NCBI RefSeq assembly: GCF_014633365.1
Contig: NC_068339.1
Location: 33,985,316-34,049,315 of the forward strand
DNA length: 64,000 nucleotides
Source of the DNA: Diospyros lotus
Taxonomy: Eukaryota > Streptophyta > Magnoliopsida > Ericales > Ebenaceae
Direction: 5' to 3'
The notes beneath the pieces are model-generated. The model saw only the letters and a program-made list of their open reading frames with translations, ran no database searches and was not told the DNA's origin. A program made the position numbers and the translations under genes. Positions 46,990-57,252 of the stretch are shown here, piece after piece. Numbering within the stretch: position 1 is the stretch's first letter; the number at the start of each line of letters is the position of its first letter.

Positions 46990-48592
46990 AGAAGGAAGCA
47001 TTGAGTCGAGCTAACGACAATAAATAAAGGTGCTACTTGGGAGGCAACCTAAGGGGAGTTCGTTCTTTTTCTTCTTATTTTCGCATATATATTTTATTTT
47101 TTTTCTTTTTTCCTTTTCTTTGCATTTCACCTTACATTGGGGACAATGTAAGTTTTAAGTGTGGGGGAGGGGATAAAATGTGTGGTTTTTCAATAAAAAA
47201 AACTATTTTGGTTTTTGGTTGTGTATGTCATGAGCAAGATTCATTTAAGTTTGAAGAATTCATAACATGATTGAATAAGTAATCTTTCAACTTAGAATTA
47301 ATTAGTCTAGTTATTTTCCTTGATGATGGTAGTGACTAAATTTGGTAGACAAAAGCTGGTGAGATTTTGAGCCTTTAGACTGACACATCCATATCAGTCT
47401 CACTATTTTCTTTCGTGTGAGATATTCTTCCATGGATTTGTTTCTCTAGAACTTTCTTTGATTCTCTTTGAGGTCACATTGTCACATGCATGCACCTCTT
47501 TGTTATAAGCTACATTAGCCAAATGGCCTGCCTTGTAATTAATTTTTCCCTTTGTTGAACTTCTGTGAGCTTTATTAGCCTTTTTCGTTTATTGTGAACC
47601 CACGTTACAAGCTTTAAACCCAAAAAATAATGTCTTTACCCAAGCCATAGAGCTAGTGGAGCATTGTTCATCATTATGATGTATATGGGTGTGTAAGAAA
47701 TAAGTGTGGGGGAATTTGGATTTGTGGTATGGCTATGGCTGGTGAAATGGAACATGTTTTTATTCTCAATACGAGAGTTCTATTATTGAAGTATCTTAAA
47801 AAAAAGTCAAAAAAAAAAAAAAGAACAAAAAAGAAGGAAAAAAAGAAGAGAAAAGAACAAAAAAAGAATAAAGGGAGTGAAGGAGGAAATTGCTTTTAAT
47901 GTTACAAAATGTCCATGTTCATAATTCCTCCTAAAATTCCAAGGAAGGGGTCTGTGTAAATGTGATACGTATAAAGGTGGAAGTTGTTGCAAAAGATCGT
48001 TCCCTATTGCAAACGAAAAATGTTCATTTTGAACGATCTCTTTTTCAATATAGGAGTTTTACATGGTTTAAATGCTTCAAAGCCAAATTGAAGACGCCAC
48101 TGAATGGAGTGATTGGTTTTACATGTCTTATATATTCGAGCTTGAGTTGATTCATTTTTACTCCACTAGTTTCGATGGCTTTTGAGCTACATTCCCAAAT
48201 ATTTCCCACCTTGGTCCTAAACCCCGTTACAACCCTGAAAAGTCCTTATGATTTGTGTTATGTACTTGATCCTAGTGATGGAGAATGAGAAAATATGCAA
48301 GCCTATGGTAGATCATTTCCATTGGAATGAATTTGAGCAAAACACATACTCTTCAAACACATGAGAGTCGAGTGTTTATTTCCGTGAGAGTCTACATAAT
48401 TAGTTTACTCCATCATCGAGTGAAAATTCTTACTAAGTGATTTTAAGTTGTTTAAGACTGTTTGTTCATGATATGTTATGAGTTTTGAAAAGTTTAGTTG
48501 TTCTTTGTTGATGGCGTTGCAACTTTTGTGTTTTTGGGAAGTGAATTTGAGTTTTTGCCCGAGGACGAGCAAAAGTTAAGTGTGGGGGAATT
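46990..48592 (+). other. 3' untranslated region of the Athila-like element
   Basis: 1.6 kb without coding sequence. It holds a 9 bp perfect hairpin at 47131-47152 and three AAGTGTGGGGG purine tracts (47157, 47703 and the true one at about 48579), plus A-rich runs near 47800-47870. There is no envelope-like frame. Confidence 0.7.
47131..47172 (+). promoter_or_regulatory. Conserved hairpin followed by a purine tract
   Basis: CTTACATTG and CAATGTAAG pair perfectly around a GGGA loop, then AAGTGTGGGGGAGGGG follows. The Athila element on the minus strand has the same arrangement at 57183-57142 (TTTACATTG, AGGG, CAATGTAAA, then AAGTGTGGGGGGAGG). Conservation of the stem between two diverged elements suggests selection on RNA or DNA structure. 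Confidence 0.7.
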
Positions 48593-49190
48593 TGATGAGA
48601 ATGTAAAATTCCATATTTTACTCCCTTAATGTTTAGTATTTTATATTTATTTGGTGTCTAAATGTACTCATTATTCTTATATTTTGATTTAAGAAGCAAA
48701 AGGAGGCATTAAATGAAAAACGAAGTTAATTCTGCTATTCTGGACAGTTTCAACACTGCACCATAATTTGGGCATAGCTCTCTCATACGAGCTTCGATTG
48801 AGATGATTCAAGATGATAAGGAAAGCCAAGAAAACGATCTACAACTTTCATATTTTGAGTTTTAGAGATTCTATCTGAATCAAGGTCGAAATAGGGGATA
48901 AAGTTGCTGTAATTGCACAATTGGAAGAGAAATTAATGAAGAATGGGCCATGCTTTATATATTAATTATGAAGGCCCAATTGGAAAGCAGCATGCGAGAA
49001 CTTAAAGTCCAAGAAGCAGCTGAATATATCATGGGGAAATTGGGGTCCACATATTTATTATATTATAAAGTGGAAAGATTAATTGGAAGAAGGAAATTGA
49101 AGCCTAAAAGGAATCTGCGTGCACTTGAAGTCCAATTACAATTGATGTGGGGCCCATGGAGCAATTAGAGTTAGGGCCATACGCATATGC
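48593..49190 (+). repeat. Truncated 3' LTR of the Athila-like element
   Basis: It starts TGATGAGAATG right after AAGTGTGGGGGAATT, the polypurine tract. It matches the first 590 bp of the 5' LTR and stops at ACGCATATGC (49190). Confidence 0.85.
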
Positions 49191-50250
49191 TGCACATAAT
49201 CTTACAAAATAATGCTGAACATGTCATAATAAAATAATGTTGAACATGATATGATCTTCATCTATATATTGGAATACAAAGATTCTACTAATTATGTGTT
49301 ATGGTATGGGCATGATTAACTTGTTATATTCTAACATATAAATTCAATATTTGGAGATATTGAATATTTTTATTTGAATAAAACTTGAATGAAGTTGTAT
49401 TAAAAGTTTAATTGGATTTCTGGAAAAGCCATTCGGATATTAGGAAGGATATCCGGATATGATGAAAGACATCCGGATATGAAAAAAACTCATCCGAATA
49501 CATTATCATTCAAATCAGAAGCTATTTGGATATGCTGGGATGTATTCGAATATGAACCAGGACATCCGAATATGATTCAGGTCATCTAGATATCTCACTG
49601 AGGTATTCGGATATGAAATTCCAAAACTTGAGAGGGACATCCAGATATAAAATAAGGCATCCGGATATATTGGGTCTATAAAACACAAGCTATTTGGATA
49701 TGTTGAGACTTATTTAGCTATGGCACAAACATCAAACAAAACCATCCGGGTGTGGGGGATTTCATCCGGATACTTGAACCATCATACGATATGAGTATTC
49801 TTGTTCTAATACAAACCTACCATAGCTACACCATTCTGAAGGAAACGTGGGTGATCAAAACCCAACTGACATGAAACAATATCTGGAATGATTCAAAGAT
49901 CGTATTGGAAGGAATTTTTGTAAGGAAAAATACAGGACTTACCCCAATAAAATGAGAATTCACTGAAACCTATAAAGAAGGATTACAAGGAGAGATATTT
50001 GCATTAAGAACTTGCACTAAACATTAAAGAACTTACAACGAATATTAAAGAACTTGCTGATATTTTACTCTTAGTAATAAAATGGTTTTGATAATGACCA
50101 TATGAAAATCAATTTCTATTATATGGATTATATGAATGAGAAAATAAAATTTTAATATATGAGTTTTGAAGCAAGGTATGAAAACCTATAGAGGAAATAT
50201 TGAGTATGGTTGAGTGTGGTTTGTTTCAAAATATATTTTTGATAATCTCA
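49191..50250 (+). repeat. LTR-like sequence with an ATCCGGATAT motif array
   Basis: It begins TGCACATAATC exactly where the Athila-like LTR is cut. Between 49425 and 49790 there are about a dozen degenerate copies of CATCCGGATATG. A TATA-like CCTATAAAGAAGG sits at about 49970. No coding region. I infer an LTR or LTR fragment, possibly of a Sirevirus-type element; whether it is separate from the LTR that follows is not settled. Confidence 0.5.
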
Positions 50251-51378
50251 ACTTGCTTTCAAAAGAATCAAAATGAGGATTTGTTAAGTTTTCAATGTTT
50301 TCAAAAGGATGGTCGACTATGTGGTTTAATACTATTGACTATGCCTAAATATAGTCGACTATGTTATAAGGATAGTTGACTATGCATAAGGATAGTCGAC
50401 TATACTTGTTCAATTTGTCGACTATATATGGTATCTGTTGACTATTTTTACATCTGTCGACTATCATGTAAGGATAGTCGACTATGGCTTTTCATCTGTC
50501 GACTATATTTGTTCATGAATTTCAAAATCTTCTTCATATTTTTGCATCTGTCGACTATGTCTATGTGTTTATCGACTATGAAAAATTTTTGTTAGAGATA
50601 GTCAACTATAATTTTCTGTCTGTCGACTATGGCTAGTTTTATTTGATAAAATAGTCGACTAACCTATTTTCTCTGTCAACTATGTGTTTCACAGAAACTT
50701 ATAACGGCTAGTTTTTGGCGCATTTAATGCTCGCCCAACCACCCACAACGGTCCAAAATTCAAACTTACCCACCATCAACTATAAATAGGTGATTGAAGA
50801 CGCATTGAAGGCTGTTGAATACAATTGAATATCTTAAACTACCATGCTTTCACTGTTACATCGAGTATTTAATTTTTTCTCTCTGTATTATCATTTAAGA
50901 GGCTTTGATATCTTACTGTTCTATTCATTTTAAGCCTCGGTCATTCATTTAAAGAGAGAGCTTGTAACTAAGAGTTGTACTCTTAGAATCTCTATTTCAT
51001 GATTTCTGTATTTTTCCTAGCAGTAGCTAGAGGGCCCATTAAATTGGGAGGTTGTACATTACCTAGTCAAGGACTAGAGGACCTGCTCATATTGAGTAGG
51101 GGGTTTGATAGTGAAGTTGGTTTTAAAATCCTTAGTGGATAGCTAAGGTAGTGGACTAAACTTGGAAAGCTGAACCACTATAAATCTGTGTCTTCTCTGC
51201 TTTCCATCTTTTCTTGCTTTCGTTTGCATTTTTGCTCCTATTGACTTTGTTTATTCATTGATAAGATTTCAATTTATTCTTCTCCATACGAGAGTGTCTG
51301 TGCTTCTCAAAATAAATTTTTAATTATACCAATTCACCCCCCTCTTGGTGTGTGTGCCATATCAGTTCAATTCTATCA
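50251..51378 (+). repeat. 5' LTR of the Sirevirus-type Copia element (start uncertain)
   Basis: It ends ATTCTATCA two bases before the primer site. It contains about ten copies of GTCGACTAT or ATAGTCGACTAT (50305-50690) and a TATA-like ACTATAAATAGG (about 50779). No second LTR survives in the window, so the left boundary cannot be fixed; it could reach as far left as 49191. Confidence 0.6.
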
Positions 51379-51380
51379 AT

Positions 51381-51393
51381 TGGTATCAGAGCC
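51381..51393 (+). other. Primer-binding site (initiator Met tRNA)
   Basis: TGGTATCAGAGCC, a perfect match to the usual Copia primer site, two bases after the LTR end. Confidence 0.92.
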
Positions 51394-51445
51394 AAGTTCC
51401 CTTGCTTTTATCGGTTTAACAACCTAGGGAAAAAGATCTTGTCAT

Positions 51446-53067
51446 ATGGCTCATTTTGTCTCATCATCTCAGTCCGAGGGTCTAAGCACCACTCGTCCCC
51501 CATTCTTTAATGGAACTAACTATAATTACTGGAAAACAAGAATGTAGATTTATTTGATGCAGGATTCAAGCTTAATGCAAGCTGTTCATAAGGACATCAA
51601 GTTAGCTGACATGGAGAAAATTGAGACCTGGACACCAGAAGAAAGAAGAAATATGGAGATAAATGCTAAAGCCATGAATACTCTAATCTGTGCATTGAGC
51701 TTAGAGGAGTTCAATCGAGTGTCAACATGCAAAACAGCTAAGGAGATTTGGGACAAATTAAAGGTAACAAATGAAGGAACCAATCAGGTAAAGGAAACGA
51801 AAATTAATCTTCTTGTCCATGATTATGAGCTATTTTCAATGAAGGATGACGAATCTATAAAAGATATGTACACTAGATTCAATGACATTGTTACTACTTT
51901 AGAGGCCTTAGGTAAGACATTTACAAATGGCGAAAGAGTTAGAAAAATTCTAAGAAGTCTACCTAGATCATGGGAATCCAAAGTCACTGCCATAACAGAA
52001 GCTAAAGACTTAGATACACTTCCATTTGACAAATTGCTAGGTTCTTTAATGACACATGAAATAATGATGAAAAGAAATGAAGTTGATGATTCCAAGAAAA
52101 ACAAAAATGTAGCATTTAAAATTGAGGATGAAGATAAAGACTCTCAAAGTGAAGATGATGATTTTGCATTTTAGCTAGGAGATTTAGGAAATTTATGAAG
52201 AGAGGTAGGTTTAATTAGAGGAGAACATTTCAAAAAGAAAAAGATCAAAAAGAGACTAACCCACCTAATGAGCTTCGATGTTTTGAATGTAAGAAACTAG
52301 GTCACATTAGGAGTGACTGCCCTCAGTTGAAAAAGAAGGATCGTAAGGAAAGAAAAATGAAGAAGAAGGCTCTAGTTGCATGGGGTGAAGATGAGCTCTC
52401 ATCAAGTGATGAATCAGAAGATGATGAAGTTGCCAACATTTGCTTTATGGCCAATATTGAAGATGAGGTAAATTCTCAGCATCCTAATTCAATCTCTAAA
52501 TTTACATTTGAAGAACTTCATGATGCATTCAATGATTTACTAAGTGAATGTGAGCATATGAATGAGAAAAACATTGATTTAAAAAGGGAATTGAATTCTT
52601 TAGAAAATGAGGTAAATGATCTGAAAAACAAAATATGAATGTTGGAAAATGAAAGAAACAGTCTAAGTACTGAAAAGGAAAATCTCTTGAAAGAAAACAA
52701 AGACATGAAGGAATCGTTAGAAAAATTAGTTGAAGGTAAAAATAAACTAGAAATGATACTTGGAGCTCAAAGAAATTTTGGAGATAAACAAGGAATTGGT
52801 TTTGATCCATTCCAAGCAAGCTCCAGTAAAACAGTGTTTGTTAAAGCCTCAAACCAAAAGTTTATTCAAAGAAAACCACTCTTCAAACCAAAGTTTTCAA
52901 AAAGAAGTATTACCTGTCATTACTGTGGAAAAAATGGTCATTCAGTCAACAAATGTTATATACGAAATTTTCCTCAAAAATTCAAACAAGTTTGGGTTCC
53001 TAAAGATGTAGTATCTTCTAACAAGAATGGACCCAAGATGATGTGGGTACCAAAGGGAACAACGTGA
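51446..53067 (+). pseudogene. Sirevirus-type Copia gag
   Basis: ATG at 51446 (MAHFVSSSQSEGLSTT), then FFNGTNYNYWKTRM and the UBN2-type gag domain (IWDKLKVTNEGTNQVKETKI, MYTRFNDIVTTLEALGK, ILRSLPRSWESKVTAI). A first zinc knuckle, CFECKKLGHIRSDC, is at 52279-52320. A long Glu/Lys/Asn heptad-like region (about 52500-52740) is probably a coiled coil. A second knuckle, CHYCGKNGHSVNKC, is at 52915-52956. Long gags with a coiled coil and repeated knuckles are usual for Sireviruses. It is broken by TAG at 51545, a frameshift near 52170, a stop near 52215 and TGA at 52636. Confidence 0.88.
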
Positions 53068-53089
53068 ATGATTTCTTGTGTAGATTGTA

Positions 53090-54234
53090 TTGGTTTCAAA
53101 TGATTCAAGGAGCAAGTGGTTCCTTGACAGTGGGTTCTCAAGGCACATGACAGGAGATCAAGATCTTCTTAGCAACATTGTTTTCAAGGAAGGAGGTAAG
53201 GTTTTCTACGGTGACAATTCTCAAGGTAAGATTATAGGTATGGGTTCCATTTCTTTTGAAAACATTACATTAGAAAATGTATTTCTTGTTGATGGACTTA
53301 AACATAATCTGATCAGTATTAGTCAATTGTGTGATTTAAATTATGAAGTTTTCTTTGATGCTAGCTCTTGTAAAGTTATATGTTCTAAGACAAAAGAAAT
53401 GAAATTACAACGAAATAGAGTAGGGAACATCTATCTCACATTTCTAGAATCATCTAAGATGGAAAACTGTTTAGTTGCAAATTCATCACAAAACTCTTGG
53501 CTATGGCATAATAGGTTAGGGCATGCTAGTATGAACCTAATAAACAAATTAGTAAAGCATGATCTTGTTAATGGATTGCCCAAGCTTAAATTTGAAAGAG
53601 ATCACATTTGTGGCACTTGTATGAAAGGTAAGCAAATCAGTGTATCATTCAAACCAATAAATGAAGTATCAACATCTAGACCTCTAACACTACTTCACTT
53701 AGACTTGTTTGGTCTAATGAGAACATTAAGCTTAGGAGGCAAACAATATGTTTTAGTAATGGTAGATGATTATTCTAGATTCACATGGGTAATCTTTCTT
53801 GCATCTAAAAATGAAACCTTTAAGTCATTTGAAATATTCAGTAAAAGAATTCAAAGAGAAAAAGGCTTTTGTATTTCACAAATTAGAAGTGATCATGGAG
53901 GAGAATTTGAAAATGAATAATAGATCATAACTTCTCTTGTGCTAGGACTCCCCAACAAAATGGTGTAGTAGAAAGAAAAAATAGATCTTTACAAGAAATG
54001 GCTAGAACAATGCTTTGTGATAAAAACCTTCCTAAATATTTTTGGACAGAAGCAGTTCATACTACTTGTCACATTCTAAATAGAGTATCAATAAGACCAA
54101 TTTTGAAAAAGACTCCTTATGAACTATTCAAAGGAAGAAAGCCTAACATACGTCATTTCCATGTTTTTGGTAACACTTGATATATTCTCAATAATGGAAA
54201 AGAATCTCTAGGTAAATTTGATAATCTCTTATTG
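53090..54234 (+). pseudogene. Sirevirus-type protease and integrase, truncated
   Basis: The protease motif SKWFLDSGFSRHMTGD is at about 53110. The pre-integrase HNRLGHASMNLINKL and the CGTCMKGKQ zinc residues follow, then the integrase core with HLDLFGLMRTLSLGGKQYVL, SDHGGEFENE and TPQQNGVVERKNRSLQEMAR. Roughly ten codons are missing after FENE, with stops there, and a TGA follows at 54178. The sequence ends inside the integrase C-terminal region, in GKESLGKFD. Reverse transcriptase, RNase H and the 3' LTR are lost; other DNA follows at about 54235. Confidence 0.9.
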
Positions 54235-54734
54235 CGTAGCCACTAGCTAAGGAAATAGTAGCACATGATGTTTGGATGATACACGAGAGTGATATGATCA
54301 CTATTTGGTTTATCATCTTAGCTGCCATGATCCCATAGCATAAGAGACAACATAAAAGTTATGATGTATATGAGATCATGGCTAGGCTTAGGGATCCTTG
54401 TTGAGAAACATGTCATGGAGATGATACGTTTTATCAATAGGTTGCTAGAGCTAAACTTGGGTATGGATGCAGAAACTTACCTTAGATTTGGTGCTACAGT
54501 CCCTCCTTAACGGTTATGGAAGAGACTCTTGGAGAGTTGTTATCCATGCTAAGAGACGTCGAGCCTAAAATTGTATAAAGGCCAAGGGAAGTGTTCTCTC
54601 AGTTAAAGGGCCCAAGGAGCATAGGGGTAAGCTCAAGAGTAAGAAAGCCAAAAGGAAGAAAAGTTCTTCCATGGCACAATCCGGAAGAGTCCAGAAAACC
54701 AAAACCCAAAAGGGCAAGGAGGATCCGATCTATC
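54235..54734 (+). pseudogene. Second, highly decayed Copia gag scrap
   Basis: Broken frames resemble the middle and end of a Copia gag: INRLLELNLGMDAE near 54440, a METTLGELL-like stretch near 54515 and a lysine-rich GKLKSKKAKRKKSSS segment near 54620. All carry stops. Its right edge is the Athila LTR at 54735 with flank CTATC. It differs in style from the Sirevirus gag to its left. Confidence 0.45.
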
Positions 54735-55908
54735 TGGCCAGCGATTGTCGAACCGCTCCAGAATTAGAGATCTATGAATCTCTTCTCTAGTTTGCAGCAA
54801 AGTGCACCCTAGGTCATCTCTCACAAGGAGCCTCACCTTCTTCTACCAACAAGGAGAACCAATACAAATAACAGTTTGTTTGGGGGGGGGGGGGTTTGAC
54901 AGAAAACTAATTAACAAAACAGAAAGATAAAGATGATGAAAAATCAGTAAAAGATATGCAACCGGCTGTGTATTTGTCTCCTATGTGGAATCTTCCTTGT
55001 CCAACCTATATGTCTTGGCTTGCTAGATGTTTTGATCTCCGGAAAACAAACTCAAAGCATCCCCAACAACCGTCCAAGGATTAGAATGATTGGAAATAAC
55101 AAAATGAATGCAGAAATCTCTTGCAAACAAAATGCAACCATTCACTCTCTATTCAACCTATCCGGACCTATGCAAGAACAACCGTTCAAGCACACAATAT
55201 TCATTTCCGAGATGTTATACCAACCGGCTATAACATTCTGTTCTCTTAAGCATTTAACAGAAAATGAAACCATGCAAGTTCACACAAACCTGCCATGAAC
55301 TCCATGCATTCACAAATCTGCTCAAACTAAACCAAATAGAAATGAATAAGAAACAAACAACAAACCAGATTCTTGTAGCTCATCCGGGACTCAAATTCCA
55401 CATGGATTCAAGACACACAACCGGTTACAAAATGTTCTAGCCTATCATTACAGCAAGGAAAACAGAATGGAACAAAAGATGTAGAAAACAGAAAAATGCT
55501 ACAATAACAAAAACGGGCAGAATCCTCTCTATTTTCTCCTCTCCTTCTATATCCTCCTCTCTGAAAATTAATGCTAAGAGGCCTTAAATACATGGCTAAG
55601 AAAGGAAAGCTAGGAAGGCTAGGGTTGGGCCTGGCCCAACAGAAAACAAGTAAGCCCAAAAACAGCATAATTTGAGTAGCCCAAGTTTGCTCCTTGAAAG
55701 TAAGCCCAAGCTCCTTGAGTGAGCCACTTCTCTAGCCCATCCAATATTCCCTAAAGCCTGGATCCATAGAGGTAAGATAGAAAATAGTGTAAGGACAATT
55801 TGAAGCATAATAAAATAGAAACAATGAAATATCAGCAAAAATTACTTCAAATGGCCTAATAAGAATGAAGTGAAATGCCAAAATATGGTATAAATATGCA
55901 TGCTATCA
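54735..55908 (-). repeat. 3' LTR of the Athila element
   Basis: 1174 bp. On plus it runs TGGCCAGCGATTG to ATGCATGCTATCA. It matches the solo LTR at 12944-14190 including the poly-G run (about 54883-54894). The polypurine primer GTATGGGGGAAT abuts it on the minus strand (55909-55920). Confidence 0.92.
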
Positions 55909-57252
55909 ATTCCCCCATACTTAGACTTTTGCACTCTTGGGCAAAACACTAGACTCTATGACTCAAGAATAGAAATGTGGAAAAACACAAATTAGATGCA
56001 AGGTAGGTAAGTCTTCAAGAATTCATCATTCAAAGATCATCTTTCCTCTACTTCCAAGAAAACAAGTGACATGGCAATTCATTCAATAAGACAAATCAAA
56101 AGTAGAAGCCTCTCACAGGACAAGTGTATGCTCAAAAATCTCTCAAGAGGTGGTGGTGACTGTTTCGCTCAAATTCACCCAATCACAATTCCACTACCAT
56201 AAGCTTGTTTATCTTCTCAATCTCCACTATCCATGTCACATGCATGTCACAAATCAAAAGGGCTTATTCAGGGTTGTAATGTGGGGAAGAAAGAAATGGA
56301 AAGACAACAATGAAGGAAAACATGCCTTAGGTTGAGAAAACATTTCATGCAACTCCAAGATCAAGAGATAGAATTTCCAAGCATTATGAAGAACATTGCA
56401 TCTTTATTCGGTTGAGTGCGTTTTACGCTCTGTCTCAACTTTGCTTTCTTCTTTTTCTCATCAATTTTTTTTTTTTTTTTTTTTTTTTGAAAAAGGTGAG
56501 TGCGTTTTCCTTCTCACCATTCTATCCTTTTCTTGCTTTTCTTTTTCTGTTTCATGGATGCAAATGGCCTTTGGCCTTATGACTTGCTTGATGAATTCAA
56601 TCTCTCTCACTAGAATGCACTTAGTATTCCTCTTCCTAAGGTTGGAAGGTCCAAAAAGGTGTATGAAAATGAAGGGTAATAATGATGGCTCTAAGTGGCA
56701 AGCGAAAGGGATTGATTGATTTTGATTTTTTTTTTTTTTGTTTTTGTTTTTGTTTTTTTTTTTTTTTTTTTGAATGAGAAAAATGGCCAAATGGGGACAA
56801 GAAAGAATGCCTTAATCATGTTTGAGTCATGCATGAACAAATATAGCCTCAACCAAGAATCAAAACAAGTTCTAGAGTGGAGATCATGATAGGTGAATGC
56901 ACACACAAGAAAGACAATAGGCTCAAAATCCTCACGGCTGTAGACTACCCAATCAATCTATCAAATCAAACTCATTGCCAAGTCACTCGAAATTAAGGAA
57001 GATAAGATTGAAGTTCTAATCATGATGGGTTCTTTTAGACTTAATTGCTTAACTTGCATTTCCACGCAAAACAAGCTCAACTAAACCCAAGGAAAAAGAA
57101 ATATGAAAAGATAAAGAAAATGTTGCCAAAATAAGAATGCTGCCTCCCCCCACACTTAGACTTTACATTGCCCTCAATGTAAACATGCAATTCCAATCAA
57201 GAATAAGACAAGTAAATGTAAAATACTAGGGAGAGAGAAACAGCCTGATGTA
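55909..57252 (-). other. 3' untranslated region of the Athila element
   Basis: It holds the polypurine tract at 55909-55920, two long T runs on plus (about 56466-56488 and 56730-56772; A runs in the transcript) and the hairpin plus purine tract at 57183-57142. The lysine-rich frames here come from the A runs and are not genes. Confidence 0.75.

Larger units (their letters stand above)
42610..49190 (+). mobile_element. Athila-like non-autonomous Gypsy element
   Basis: 5' LTR, primer site, gag, a fused protease/integrase-tail frame, a long 3' untranslated region and a truncated 3' LTR. The proteins are clearly related to the Athila element at 54735-64000. Reverse transcriptase, RNase H and the integrase core are absent through a deletion that leaves the frame open. 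It would need enzymes from an autonomous relative to move. The 3' LTR stops after about 600 bp where other LTR-like DNA begins, so no target duplication can be tested; the left flank is ATCAC. Confidence 0.85.

Noticed and set aside
46990..48592. An envelope-like gene after pol, as some Athila elements have
   Set aside because: No frame longer than about 80 codons, no signal peptide or membrane segment pattern; likewise 55909-57252.
56461..56906. Lysine-rich open frames on the minus strand
   Set aside because: Produced by long T/A homopolymers in the Athila 3' untranslated region.
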